Assembly (NCBI GenBank): GCA_036877525.1
Contig: JAZGTH010000007.1
Coordinates: 12,733,501-12,797,500, forward strand
Origin: Chromobotia macracanthus
Lineage: Eukaryota > Chordata > Actinopteri > Cypriniformes > Botiidae
Reading direction: 5' to 3'
DNA: 64,000 nt
Both the position numbers and the translations under genes were made by a program. The notes under the pieces were generated by a model. It was not told the DNA's origin, made no database searches, and saw only the letters and a program-made list of their open reading frames with translations. Positions 14,101-29,100 of this stretch are shown one piece after another. Every line of letters starts with the position of its first letter. The first letter of the stretch is position 1.

Positions 14101-17100
14101 CTTATAACATCATTATGTTCCCAATTGTAAAATGCCAACAGCAGCTCGATTAACACATGTAAATTGTGGATGAAGCCAAGATATAATCATATTGTCCATT
14201 AGTCCAATTTCATAAAAATTTGATGATTTCAGTCAGGCTAATGTTTTGCATTCACTAAAGTCTTAGTTCAACTTATAGTATAAATGTACTCATTGATCAT
14301 GTATGCAGAGCTCCAGTCAAATATTACAGCATATCAATAATATCAAAACTCACTGGATTTTTTGTGCAGTCAAAAAACTTTTGACTTTTTACATTTTTAT
14401 TATGTTAAATAAATTAGTTATCATTAGGTAACAAAGTTACCATTTCATGTACATTTGATGCATTTTATGTGTTTTTGGGACACTTGAAACAGCCCCCAGG
14501 GGAGACACTTTATTTAATTTGTCTTGATGTCTAGACATCAGGAATGAAGGACAGATGTGTGGTTTCAGCAGACATTTTGAAAACAGCTGTGGTTGACATC
14601 AGTTAGGCATGCTGTATTTGCTTTGTCATTTTTGTCAGATAACATAAAAGCTTTACAGCAGCTAAAGTCTTAAGTTTATATAGACTACAACAGCAACCAG
14701 AAGAGAAAACCTGCAACATGTTTACATGTCAAGCACACAAACACACACACAGACATTTGAGGCTGTATTATTGGCCTCTTATAAAATGTAAACTGTACCA
14801 TAACTGTCACAGATACATTTTGTTTACAGATACAAAGGATTTTACAGATCATTTCAAATAGTGAGGAAGATTGGTCCTACATTTCAGTGTGTGCCTCTGT
14901 TTCGGTGTTGATCATCTGTGCAGCAACACGAGGCCTCACAGGCGATTGTCTGCCTACCACCCCCTAGCACCAGCCTGAAGACACATGATAAGACTGTGTA
15001 CATTGGATACTATGGTGATGAGAGAGAGAAAATGAAAAAAGGGGCAGGCTGGTCATATGTTGAGTTCAGATCTCAGTCAGCTTCCTGTGAGGAGAGGCTG
15101 AGGGTGAAGTTTTATGAAGATGCTCAGGTGATGTGCTTCTGCCTCCCTGAGGGCATTTACCTCGCTAATGGATCATACATCTTCTTCTGCTCATTACATC
15201 TCTTCTCTCTTTCTGTCCTCCAGGTGTTTGATAAAGGATTTTGAGACGCGTCCATCAGTGACGCATCTGCTGGAGCATCCGTTCATTAAACAGGCTCATG
15301 GGAAAGACACGTCACTCAGACAGCAGTTGTCAGTCCTCATCTGCGAGCAACAGGATGTTGGGAGCAGGACCAAGACCAGGTACATCGAGCTTAGGTTTTA
15401 GGATACATTTTATATGAGATTTTCATAACCTCTTAGTATTTTCCTAAAACGAGGGTGAGATGTTTGTGAGGTACAGAAAAATAGTGCACCTCACTCCACA
15501 TTAAAGGAATATGCACCTCACTCCACATGTGAGTATTTAAATCAAGTTACGTTGGTTATGACCTGTTCATTACCGTGTCATTTATTACCTCTCTGTTGAG
15601 AAAGGTTTCCTCTGTCCAGCAGATGGCAGTGTTCTCTGTTAAAGGAATGAAGCCCCTGAGGTTTAAACGGAGAGGCTGCAATAAAGAAAGACCTAAGAGT
15701 TGATCTGAACTGTGTGAAAAGGGACGTTTTGGATGCTGCTATAGAGACTACTATAGCACACTGGAACATAATACATGAGCTTTAAAAACCGGCTCAGTCT
15801 GATTAAGTGAGACATTCTTGTAGAACATCCATTCTCATTCACCTCAATGACGGTTGCTAGTGGTGGTCAGAATTTTGCAGAAATTTGCTCATAGGCCATA
15901 TAGCTAATCACTTTGAGGTTGCAATAATGGTGCCATGACAATTATTTGTGTTTAAGATATATTGTACTGCATTGTATTGTAGCCTTTACTATAATGCAAT
16001 AATGTATTTGCTTGCAAACTAGTTACATGCCTTCTTTTGAAAGAGAATGGATGCTCTTTTTAAATGTAGTTATGATGTCTTCCAGCAGAGGATAAGTGGA
16101 CCATGCTAACCAGCCAAACTTTGACCATTTGGGTCTGTAGAAATTTAATCTGGACACACCTTTGTCTGTAACATAATTGTAATTGGTCATTTGTCATGTT
16201 AGTCAGATGGTCTTTTCTTGTTAGTGAGTGGGCTGTTCTTAACCAGAATAAGATAATACACAATACTAGACAGTACCAATGTAACCCTGATAAACCCATG
16301 AAGATACAGATGATGTTTTTTCTAGTTTTCCTTCATTTCAGCACGAATGAGATCCATGAATTAAGGCAGGATATTCCTCACATTTGTTTGTGAGTTTTTA
16401 TAAACATAATCTTATCGTTTTCAGAAAGAATGGGGGTCGGTACACCCTGTGATTTTGAATAAACAGTCACTGGGTTGCCAAATTGAAGCCCTTCATTCCT
16501 GAGGCCACATATAATCTGCTGCACTGATAGTGACAGTGAGAGGGACTCATAATGAGATTATAGGCTTGTCTCTGCTCTCGCGTTTAGTCACTGATGGCAA
16601 ATATTACCATAAGTGATTACAGAAAGAACACTAACACACTGAGAAACTGAGCCACACACACTCTGTCTCACACACAAAGCACAGTGTAATGTGTCTGTAC
16701 ACTGCCATGTCCACAGGGCCTGATGGGCTTTAAGAGCTGTAAATAGACCAGCTGCTTCCTCCTGATCTAAAGGTCAAAAATACAACAGAGGGTCAAAGCC
16801 TAATGAAGTGCATTCACTACATGCTATAATAGACTTAAACCCCAGAGGACAGACCTGCATCAGACCCTGATACTGCATACAGGAAATGAGTAGATGATGT
16901 TGTGTAGAGTTTGCAACCATCACTGTTACTATTGATCAAAAATCAAACTTTTGGCATGTAATTTGTCATACCATTTGTACAATTGCGACATTAAGTTTTG
17001 CATCTCATATATTACTAGGTTTGTAATTCAATAGATCTGCATAGTCTGCATAGTGAATATTTGTATATTTGAAACAGTAATGTTACTGTAATGTTGTTGT

Positions 17101-20100
17101 AATGTTGTACAGGCATGAGAGGATCAATACTCGAAAAACACTGATCATTGAAAGCTGTCCTAATGATGATCTGGTGCACCTGGAGGTCTTGGACGAGGTC
17201 AGATATAAACATTTATATGATGTATCTAGAACTGAAACAATGGGCCATATGAATGGAGGAATGGAATAAGTAAGGAATAATGTACAGCAAGCTGGTTGTT
17301 ATCACAGAATAAACCTCAGCAGGGTAATCCGGATCCCAACGCAAAGCGGAGGAGTCTTGTATAACACAGGCAGCATTTATTTTCCAAATAACTGTCTGGC
17401 AGTCCATTATCTTGCTTATTACACAGCTACTTACCACATGAATAAATTATTAAAGATGAAATGCTGATTTAAAATATTTTCTTAGCTCATTTGTAACAAA
17501 TATAAACCTTTCCTTTTCAAGAAAAAAACATTTCTTTTTCTTGGCTTTAAGCCAAGACACCTTGTTCAAACAAGACAAACATGCAATTTGGTTTAATCAT
17601 TTGTAAATATAATCTCATGTATGTTATAAATTAGACATATTTATAATTTTTTTGTAAGTAAATTATTTGTAAGGTCAATATAACTGTCAGTACCCAAATT
17701 ATCGTTTTTGCTATTGGAGAATAACGGCAGAGTGCCGTGGAATAAGTTTCATATTTCACTGTGTGCTCAAACTACATTTACATTTACTAGCAGAATTGAT
17801 TTACATTGATGGACCTGCATTGATCAAACAAATCTTTCCATCAGTTAAATCAGACAGTTGTATTCTCTCCCTTTCTCCCTTTCCCTTTCTTTTTTCCCCC
17901 ATCTCATTTTAAGGAAACAATCATCACACATCTTCAGAAGCGATATGAAGAACTACAGATCTACACATATGTGGGTGACATCCTTATAGCCCTGAACCCT
18001 TTCCAGAACCTCAACATCTACTCTCCACAGGTTGGAACCCTGCTCCAATACACCTGCATGCATTCCTGAAGATCTTGATTAGATAATTCAGCTGCTTTTT
18101 AAAGGCTGACACTGAACTCTGCAGGACTGTTGAGACACACAGAGTTTGACACACTGTCAAAGCTAACAAATGATTATGGCCAGATATACATATATTATGG
18201 ATATATCTGTGTACACACCATTTTGTGGCATCCACTGAGATTTTGAATTTTCTGAATCAAAGTTTTTCTGTAGAGACTAAGATGTAGTTTCTTTTCTGTT
18301 ATCAGTTCTCAAAGCTCTATCATGGGATGAAACGCTCCACTAACCCTCCACACATCTTTGCCACTGCTGATGCGGCCTATCAGAGCATGGTCACACTCTC
18401 CAAAGACCAGGTATTGCTCTCTTGTCTTCTCTCTCTCAGCTCTCACATCTGACAAAGCTAACCTATTGTGGTGTCATCTCTCATTAATATTGCTCATAGG
18501 CATACAATATGGGGCTGTCTCTAATTCATGTCGCTGTTTCTCGATATGGCCTATGGCAGTGTGCCTTTTGTCTTTCCGACAATGTGCTTTAATGTTTGTG
18601 TTTTGCTGTGTGTGTAACTGTAGTGTATAATCATCAGTGGAGAAAGTGGAGCTGGGAAAACTGAGAGCGCTCACCTCATTGTTCAACATCTCACCTTTCT
18701 GGGCAAGGTAAAGTAGACATACCTTAACTATTCACTAGTTATACACAAAGTAACACCCTCATACTTGCACTCATAACTTACACTCAAGCTTTTCTGGTCC
18801 AAAGAAATACTTGAATAACACAATATTCCATGTTTCATGATATTAATTAGACTTTAACTTCGGCAATTCAAAGTAATACTTTAAGAAATTCACTAATCTG
18901 TTGGAACATTTGCAGAGCTTTCCTTAATGCAATTTTGCAATCAAGGAAAGCGCAGAGCAAAAAGGTGTTAAAAAAAACAAAAAAAAAAATAAAAAATTAA
19001 AAAAAACAAAAAAAAAAAAAAAAGGGGGGAAAAAAAAAAGGGGTTTTTTTTTTTGGTAATTAAAGTTGGCTGAAGGAAGGGTCTGTGTAACTTAGTGAGG
19101 AGTAAACCTGGACTTGTGGAGCAGCCTTATGATAGGGACTTTGTTTGGTGGCGTTTGGAGAGTTTGTTTTTCCGCTGTATCTTCTTTTTTGCGAATAGAA
19201 AGTGTACCTACCTTGTTATTTTTTGATGCTGTGACAGTAAGTCGAAGTCCATTGTAGTTTCTTTAGTTTACCCTTGAGAAGTAAGGTGGGAGGAGTGGCA
19301 ATGGTACCATAATCTTGAATGAATTTTTAATAGTTAACAAAGTTAGCAAAGCCCTCTATAATTCCTTCACTGTAGTGGGACAGGGCCATTCTGTGACTGT
19401 AAAAACCCTGCATTTATCTGCCGACCAATCTAACTTTTCAGGTAAAGCAAATATTACCTGACCTGGTCTGATGTATAGGAAAGATTGTATGCAGTACAGC
19501 CACTCCCTATACGCAGAGTACTCAGTTTGTGTAGGGCACCATCCCAGTTGCTCAAAAAAAACAACAAAAAACTTTCGTTCTATATTAAAGTTAACATACA
19601 TAAATAAAAATAAAAATCTAGACATGAACATATATATATATTGCTCATGTTTATGAACATGCAAATGCATTGTTTATAATTCAGAGAATAATAACAGAGA
19701 AGTCATATACATGAATCAATAGCAGTACAATAGAAACGCACAGTAAGGACAGTAGAACTGATAATACTTCACAACAAGTGACTAAAACAAAATTGCTTGT
19801 ATGGAGAACAATCAATAAGTAACACAAGCGGTGTGACTAGTACACAGGAGATGGCTCCCTCTGGGGGTTGGATGAATTGGTAACGTGCAATGCTGTTATA
19901 AATACAAACTATGATTAAAGATCTGGGTCTTGTTGTTTGAACCTTAAAAAATTGTGGATAAGTCTTAGGTAACCATGGAACTCTTTAAAGAAAAAATATC
20001 CAGCACTACGGAGCAACAGATTTGACTTTTCAAACCTGTTTTCTGGCAGGCTAACTATATCGGTAGACATCACACAATTATGCAAAGTTATAGAAACACA

Positions 20101-23100
20101 TTTTGCTATACAAGTAAGCAATATTTGAAGATCAAAAGAATGATGATGTAAAAGTACTGTTAGTTATTTCTGCTTTTAACCCACACCTGTTTTCTGTATC
20201 TAGGCTAATAACAGAACACTTCGTGAGAAGATTCTTCAAGTAAACCCCCTGGTGGAGGCGTTTGGTAATGCATGTACAGCCATTAACGATAACTCCAGCC
20301 GATTCGGAAAGTATCTGGAGATGAAGTTCACACCTACAGGGGCGGTAATGGGTGCAAAGATCTCTGAGTATCTTCTAGAAAAATCAAGAGTCATCAAACA
20401 AGCCACGTAAGAACCACTCTATAAAGATCTATGACCTTCAGAGCCAAACTTAACATCAATCAACTGTGAATTTCACAAAAGTGAAACAGGATATTCAATA
20501 AGGAACAATCTCCATGATAAGTGTTTGGGAGGGAAGGGCATTCAAATTTTAGTAAGAACATTTATAAAAAGATAAGGGTTTTGTAATGTCAGCCAGAAAG
20601 GAAAGAAGAGCAAATAATTTTGTTAAATGAGTATGAAGACACATTATTTTTCTTTTAAAAATGTGCTCTAATGTATTATGAACAGTAAAACCCGAAATGT
20701 GAATTATATAAATATGGTCAATTTTAATTTCATGTTGTCTTTAAACTCTTTGCTTCTTCAGTAAATTTCTAAAAAACGTTTACAGTGTCTTATTACATTA
20801 CCACCTTTTTTTGCAGGGGTGAAAAAAATTTCCACATATTTTACTACATTTACGCTGGCCTTTACCACCAACACAGCCTCAAGCAATACAGACTACCAAA
20901 TAAAACTGCCCCCAGGTTGAAACTGCTTATTTTATTTGTTTGGACTCATTTGTAGGCTAACATTTGTTGCTTTTAAATGTAGTGTTATAGTAATATAGCT
21001 GCAGTGACAGACAAAAATTAAAAGCTTATGTTTTTTATTCCTCAGATACATTGACTGTGTTAATGGTAAAGTGATGCAGGACATCATCTCCAGCAAACTG
21101 TACCAGGAGCAGTTTGAAGCCATTCAAGACTGTTTCCGCATCATCGGCTTTACTGAGGAGGTGATGCTAAAATTCTCATTCATAACACCAAATCATATGC
21201 AGGAACTAATCAATTCTGTGATTTATTCAGTTCAGTTGTAAATGTGAATTTTCAAATTTCACATATAGGAAGTGAATTCAGTGTACAGGATTTTAGCAGC
21301 CATTTTAAACACAGGAAATATTAAGTTCACATCAACCACATCCCAGCATCAGAGTGACAAGAGTGAGGTGCCCGACTCTGAGGCCTTAGACAACGGTATG
21401 TGCTTTAATGATTCATACATGATCATAAGGCAGAGCTCAGTGAAGTGTGTTTATATGTATACAGTGTGAACAGAAGAAATTCAGTGCTACACAGCACAAA
21501 AACTTTCTGTATTATGCATGATAGTGTGGTAAAGCAGGATGTGTGCCCTGACAAAGTTTAATCATCATCTAAAAACCTTTGAAAGATGTTAAGATTTTCT
21601 TGAATGTTAGTTTTTCTGGGTTTTCAGTTTATTGTTATGCTTCAATGAACTAAATCTTAGCATGTATCAGCAAGAAATAAACTTATGGGAGACAGAAGAC
21701 ATGCGCTATAGAGCTGTTCCTGAAACTCACCTCTCTCTGTCTGCTGGCCACAGCGGCTGCTCTGCTCAGTATTGGTCCTGAGGAACTCCAGGAAGCTTTG
21801 ACCTCTCACTGCGTGGTAACTCGAGGAGAAACCATCATCCGCACGAACACTGTGGACAAGGCCACTGATGTGAGGGACGCCATGTCTAAAGCCCTGTATG
21901 GGCGTCTCTTCAGCTGGATTGTGAACCGCATCAATGCCCTACTGCAGCCTGACACCAACATCTGGTATGTCAAAATATCTGGTATGTTAAAATTGTCTCA
22001 TTTACACAACCTCATTGTTCGCCCCTGTATTAAGTTGGTTTTTCTAAATGAAACCCAAAAGGAGGTGTTAGACAGAATGTAGATGATAGATGTGATGATT
22101 ATTGGCAAGCTCAGAAGTTTGGCAGAATTATTAAACATCCATTTTTAATTAATAGCAAAACAGCACAAGCATTCTAATTTGTCTGTTAGAAAAGAAAAAA
22201 TACACATTTGGATTGGTTCACAACAGGTTTATTTTTGGGTGAACTTCTCATTTAACTGGTGTTGACATTTTAACTGTGCAAGCTGGTTACAATGATTATT
22301 GTATTGTAGCTTGATATGATAAGTGACCAACTAAACCCCTTTGGAAGTGCCCAAAACATCCTGGTCAATAAAATGGTTTTGACTGATAGTCTGATCACCA
22401 GCTGAACCAGTTTTTAGGACGGGAAAAATGTAACTTCTGTAGTGACCATATTTTGATTTATGACAATGTGGTAGCTATTGATCTTTATCTGGCTGTTGAT
22501 TGACATTATCTTAAGGTAATAGACATTTTTAAGTTTAAATAAGTTTCATTCTAATCTCCCTCCTCAAGTTTCCGTTACAGATGCTTTTACATGCACAGAA
22601 ATCATCTACAGTGATGACCTCCAGTCTGACCACCACAGAGCTTAGAATATTAATAACCAAAGCAGAAGAAGAAAAGAGACATAAAAACGAGGTTTTTATA
22701 AATTTTTGATACAGAGTTCCATTGATAAAAGAATATGCGGATGATTAAAAGGACTTCAGAGAGAGTGGAAAAGCTGTTCATTGATCCAAACGTATCCTGT
22801 CAGACATCAACCTGTCAAAGAAACTCATGTCTTCTACCTCAACGCACACCATCCGAATTCTGCCGTTTCCACTCCAATCAGCAGCGCATTTGGTGTTATT
22901 GTGGCTAATAACCTGTTAGTGGCTGCAGAAGGTGACCCTGCTCACTGTCTGAGGAGTTTGGAGGGGATCACGTTTGACTGAATGTTCAGAGATGTCGCCC
23001 GAGCTCTTTAAAACCAAAATGACATGCTGAGACAAACCTGTGTTTTAAAGGTCTTTGTTTTTGTGTTTTTTGGTTGACAGGTTGTAAAATATTCAGTTGT

Positions 23101-26100
23101 GTGGGTCATTAGAGTGGTTAAGGGGTTATGTGTTAGGACAGCAGGCTAATGTTTGACTCTCTGTATCTTTGAAGTGCGGCCGAGAGTGTGATGAACGTGG
23201 GGATTTTGGACATCTTTGGTTTCGAGAACTTCAAGAAGAACTCGTTTGAGCAGCTGTGCATCAACATCGCTAACGAACAGATCCAGTTCTACTTCAACCA
23301 GCACATCTTCGCTCTGGAGCAGGTGAGACGTTCTCTGCACATAAACACCTTTGAGTAGTTGAGCTCCTTTGTGCACGACTTTGAACAACTTAGTGTTAGC
23401 TGAAGTGAACAATCATAATTAAACAAAAGTCAGTGTTTATCCTTAAATAGCTCTGCTTTAGTTTGAATAGCAAACAAACAAAATGGAAATTTTAAAAACC
23501 AGTGGAATGCATAATGAAAACTGTGCCCCCAAAAACGATGTTCAGTTTAGTAAGTGTCCTAACTCATTCTAGGTCTTGTGTCTTGTGAATTAATACCATC
23601 AGTCTGTTGTGTCCTGTCTGGACTCACATGGCTGCATTATAAAAAAATTGCTTCTTTCTTACAAATCTGAATATTAGAAATTGTCTTTCTGAAAAGCAGA
23701 TGAATATTTATTGTTTAATTTAGTTTGTCTGCATAAATGCCACTGTACACCATTTGTTTTATCTACCAGTTGGCCATTAGGGTTTCCAGTAGACACAAAT
23801 ATTGTTTTTCCAAATATGACCTGGCCTGTGATAATGTGTTATTTTAGTGAAACGTTTACTAAATTATGCATTGACTGTATTGAATTTAATAGGCAATATA
23901 ATGATATGGAGTACATTTATATATCATTGTGATAGACTGTAATTTATATATTTTCATATTTTATAATATATTATTCCTGGTAGAGCAGGGGACTAGCAAT
24001 GCCAAAGCTAAATGTTATAGCCAAAGCTATGTATAGCTTGAATACACTGTCAATCACTTTGAGTAAAATTATCTACCAGATAATTTACCAGCATAAATGT
24101 CCACATATTTTCTGTATGTTTTTAAAAAGGAAATATTTTATTTTATATTAAACATTACAATTAGATGTTTTGTAGTGTAAACATTATTGAACATGAAAGA
24201 ATAACTGAAAAATGTACTGTACTGTGCTGATACTCATTTAACAGCTATACACTTACTTAATGATAAATATATACAAATCTGACATTGTTACCCCGGTGTG
24301 TATGTGTCTGCGTGTGTTTCTTTAGATGGAGTATCAGAGTGAGGGTGTAGACGCCAGTCTGGTGGAATATGAGGACAACAGGCCCATCCTAGACATGTTC
24401 CTGCAGAAGCCCATGGGTTTACTGTCTCTGCTGGATGAAGAGAGCCGCTTCCCACAGGCCACTGACCAAACTCTTGTCGGTAAGGCTGTGTAAAGGTGAT
24501 GAAGTGTCATGCCAATGTAATGATGCTTGGATGACATGTTCCTCTCACTTTGTGAATGTGATGTACAGATAAGTTTCAGGATAACCTAAGAAACAAGTAC
24601 TTCTGGACACCAAAGCGTGTGGAGCTTTGCTTTGGAATACAGCATTATGCTGGAAAGGTAAAACAGCTTTAATATTAAGTTAATATTATTCCTGTCCAAC
24701 TCAATCTTTATCTTTTGACATGAAAGTAAAACTTAATTTACTTGTCTTTACTGCAAAAACCTTTTTAAGCAGTTCCTGAGTGATCTATGTTGTGGATGCT
24801 TTTTTACATACAGACAAATATAATACAGTGTTAAAACCTTAAGAACATTACACATTAAATGAATGGTTATTATACTGCTATAGTAATTCAGCATTTTCAA
24901 ATGTCTCAGGTCTTGTATAACGTCAGGGGGTTTTTGGAGAAGAACCGGGACACTCTGCCTGCAGACATCGTGGTGGTTTTGAGAACATCAGAGAACAAAC
25001 TCTTGCAGCAGCTGTTTTCCAGTCCTCTGACTAAAACAGGTAACAGCATTTATCTCATGAGCCATTCATGTCTTCTCATGTCTTCATTTTTCTCACCTCA
25101 GCCAATCAGAGGTGACATTCTGGTCAGCTGATGCATACAGCAGTGCCACAGTGTCATGGGAGGTTGGAGGTGTCAGTTTATGGAACATGTAGGAATGGTG
25201 TTAAATAATAACTGTTGTTAAGGGGCTTCCAGAGATCACAGGGTCACGTCAGGGCACAATGGATTGTAAAATCTTAACATTTTAGTGGTGTGACTGTTTG
25301 TTTTAACTTAATAGTAATCTTTTGAAAGTGTTGCTCCTCACACTTCAGACCAAGCATTCGTCTTCACACCTGTGTTAAAGGTCAATCTCAGGTCGACAGC
25401 TTGGCTGAAGTCACTGGATTGGTGATTGTGCATTATTCCCTCCCTGAGAAAATATCTGCTGTAATATGTTCATGTTAGGACATATTTGTTTTTTTTATTA
25501 CTTTTAGCTGATGGTTACACCACTTAATATTTAATTTAGTCATTAAATGAGTGTCATCTTGTAGGGATGTGTTCCTGTTGGGGCAGTTGTGGCCTACTGA
25601 GACGGGCTCATGATAGATGGTTGCTGATTCAATTCCAGCACTGGTAGCAACTGAAGTGCCCTTAAGCATGGCACCTAACCCCCAATTGCTCCCCGGGCAC
25701 AGTAGTGTGCTGCCCACTGCTCTGTGTGTGTGTATGTTCGCGACTTGCAGTGTGTGTTCACTCCTCACCAGTGATGGGTTAAATGCAGAGGTCACATTTC
25801 AGGTATGGGCTACCATATCTGACAAATATGTCACTTTCACTGTAGCTCAATTGGTATCGCATTGCGTTAGCAATGCGAAGGTTGTGGGTTTGATTCCCAG
25901 GGGCACACACATTCTGACAAATGTATAACTTGAATGTACTGTAAGTCGCTTTGAATAAAAGCGTCTGCCAAATGCATAAATGTAAATGTCATCAAAATAA
26001 CGTCTGTTAAAAAGTATTTAAAACCAACATGGATACACAATTGCATTTCTAAGAAAGTGCATGCATCTTATTTTTAATTTACCTGTATGTTACCTGTTTA

Positions 26101-29100
26101 CCTGTTTTTGTTTTTTTATGTTTACCTCAGAATATTTAAACTATACTTGCAAAAACATTTAAATGTATCGCTTCATTGCTTTCGTCACCTTGTAAGTTGC
26201 TTTGGCAGTGAATATGTGCGACTTATTGATTTTGGTGTATGATCATGGGACGGTGATAGACATTCAGGTGAGGATAAGTGACATAAATAAGCAGAATTCA
26301 GATCTTCTCACCACATTCTTCATCTCCTCCCTCTCTTTTTCTGTTTCTCTCATTTTTATAATACAAATCTCTCCACTCATTATCTCTGGAGTGGCTGATC
26401 TCCAGCCAGAAGTATAATGGGATAGAATGGAAGGATAGAGCTAGGGATGGATGTGTTTTCATTTTCTGTAAGCTGTCCTCTCGGCTCCTGCCACTATCTT
26501 CTAGAGTTTGGGTTATTCCAGCGATAAGATTCTCAAATACCCCAAGGAAAAAAGCAGCTATTTAGCCCAGTAAACTGCTTTTCCTCCGGTTCCATTGTGC
26601 CAGCCAGGTGCTTAATAAAGCCAAGAGTTATGCAGCTAGACGGTCACTAGACTTAGTGAGATGTGAATAAGAGCATGCTGGGTAATTATAAGATGTGTGT
26701 TCATGTGCCTCTTTAGTTAAGCCATTATGTGGCTGGCCGCAGCCTACAGCTACCTGTTAATAAGTGTGCTGTGTGGAAGACAGAATCTCAAAGATTTAAA
26801 GAACATAAGTGTTTTTATCTGACAGAATGTGTTTAAGACCTGTACAAATAACTGTTATCTCTCGGTACTGAATTAGACAATGTTGTGTGTGTGTATGTGG
26901 AAAGATAAGCTAATGGCTGTATTCCCATTTGTAAATTATTCATACTATAAAGTATCAGGATTACTGCATCCTAAATTGAAAACAGCCAACATGCTATTCC
27001 AGCATTATATTTCAAAAGTGTGCAACCACAATTTGATATTACCCACAACCACCTGCACTACAGAACTAGTGGATTTTGTAATGTTTTCTGTTGACTTTTT
27101 TTGTAGAAAAATAGCAGAAAATACAAAGTTAAAGCTGCCTCAACAACTTTTAATATAACTTTTAAGTATGAGCCTAAAAGTGAAGCAGTAATGAATTTTA
27201 AAGTGCACATGCAAATATGCAATTCAACAATTTTTATAGGATTTCTTAATACTGCTGTGTTGTTTTCAGTGATAGTCTGATATATGAAGCAGCATGAAAT
27301 TAAGCCACTATTGCCCTAGAACTGTACTCTGTTGGACATTAAGCAGAAGTGCTTAAATTTAGTGTCAGATCCAAATTGTACACATTTGCACACAGTCATG
27401 TCGTTGAAAAGTGAATGTTTTCTGATTTTCACATGTTTAATTTAATTCTCTGTGCATCTGTTTTGTTATCATCAAATTGAAAATCACCATCAACTACTAC
27501 AAAACACTTCTCAGCCAACCCTTGTTGATCAGCTGTGGAAACATTTAAATAACATTGTGTCATCAGTGTGGAAGAGCTGATAGTGTTATTTTTTTAATTG
27601 ATATCTTATTCTTCTATAATCATCTGTTCAAAGAAACATGTACATTTAGTGGGGAAAGTAATTACATTCTCTTAAATATAAGAACTGCTCTGAATATAAG
27701 ACTCTGATAAGAAACCCAAAATGTTTAACAGCTTGATGTTATTGGGAATATATTTAAATTTAAAGTGCTACACAGAACCTTTACATTTACCCATTTGTAC
27801 CCAGTATCATTTTAGGTAATAGTATAATAACATTCCTGACAAAGTAACCTGATGATTTTAATCATTAGGACAGAATACCTGGTGCCTTTAATTTGCTATA
27901 CATTCCATACCTATCTATACAACTCTAGCAAAATCTAGCTGAACCTGTTTTTTTTTGGTAATTTTTTAAGGTTCATCTTCCTCAGTGAAGCATACAGTGA
28001 TATTCTGACCACTAGGGGTCATGCTTGATGATTTAACTGCATCATAAACAGACACAGCATGTTAATGTAGATTGGTCAAGTGATTTTCAGTTCATTGATG
28101 TTTGTAGCTTATGTACCACGTAATTCTTTGGACAGGCAAGGTGTCTATGGCCGAACACCATAGAGGTGCTGCGCACATGAAGTTTGCCAAAGAACACTAC
28201 TGGGAAAATTCTGTGGACTGATAAAACAAAAATGAAATTGTTTGGGGAGAATACTGAGCACCATGTATGTCACACAAAGGGCACAACTTAAAGCTGCATT
28301 AAACATAGCATAAAACCTCATCCCAACAGTGAAGTATGGTGGAAGGAGCATCATGGTTTGGGCTTGCTTCGCTGCCTTAGGGCCTGGACCACTTGTCATC
28401 ATTGAGGGGAAAATGAATTCCCAAGTTTACCAAAATATCCTACAGGATAATGTCAGGGTGGCTGTTTGCCAGTTTAAAAAGTTTGTAGACATAGTGTGAT
28501 CGAGACAATGAAACTAAGTATTGAGTAAATCCACCACAGACTGGCTCCAGAAAAAGAAAATGTGTCTTTTGGAGTAGCCCAGTCTGAGCCCAGACCTTAA
28601 CTAAAGTGTCTTAACTGAAGAAGTTCTGTAAAGAGGAACGATCAAAACTTCCTCCAGAATGTTCTGCAGGTCTGATCCAGAGCCACTAAGTGTTTTCTTG
28701 AAGTCACTGCTGCCAAAGGAGGTTCTACCAGCTATTAACTCCAAGAGTTCTCTTCCTTTTTCCTCCAGCACTGTGAATGTTTAATGCATGTGTTCAATAA
28801 AAATTAGAACTGTTTGTATGTTGTCAGCTTAAGCACACTGTGTTTGTCTACTGTTGTGATTTGAGGATCAGATCACATTTTATGACAAACTCATTGTAAC
28901 ATTCCAGCACTTTCTAACATTCTAAAATACTGCTTAATGAAAAGGTTTATCCAAAAATCCAGTTTAGCCCATTATTAACTCACCCTCAAGCCATCCTTGT
29001 GGCCATGTGTATATGACTTTCTTCTTTCAGCCAAACACAATCAGAGTTATTAAATAATATCCTGACACTTCATAGTTTTCTAACAGCATTGTATAGCCCC

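Larger units (their letters stand above)
11232..15223 (+). other. intron 6 (4.0 kb)
   Basis: Holds a MITE-like repeat (12996-13112) directly followed by a reverse-oriented tRNA-derived SINE (13119-13254). The rest is unclassified non-coding sequence. Open frames near 14918-15244 run into exon 7 but have no splice support. Confidence 0.7.

Noticed and set aside
22781..22981. 66-codon open frame in intron 16
   Set aside because: Exons 16 and 17 join perfectly (TG+T) and encode the conserved motor without it; no splice sites around it.
25475..25928. Open frames of over 100 codons on both strands
   Set aside because: They lie across two SINEs whose tRNA boxes and tails are visible; not genes.
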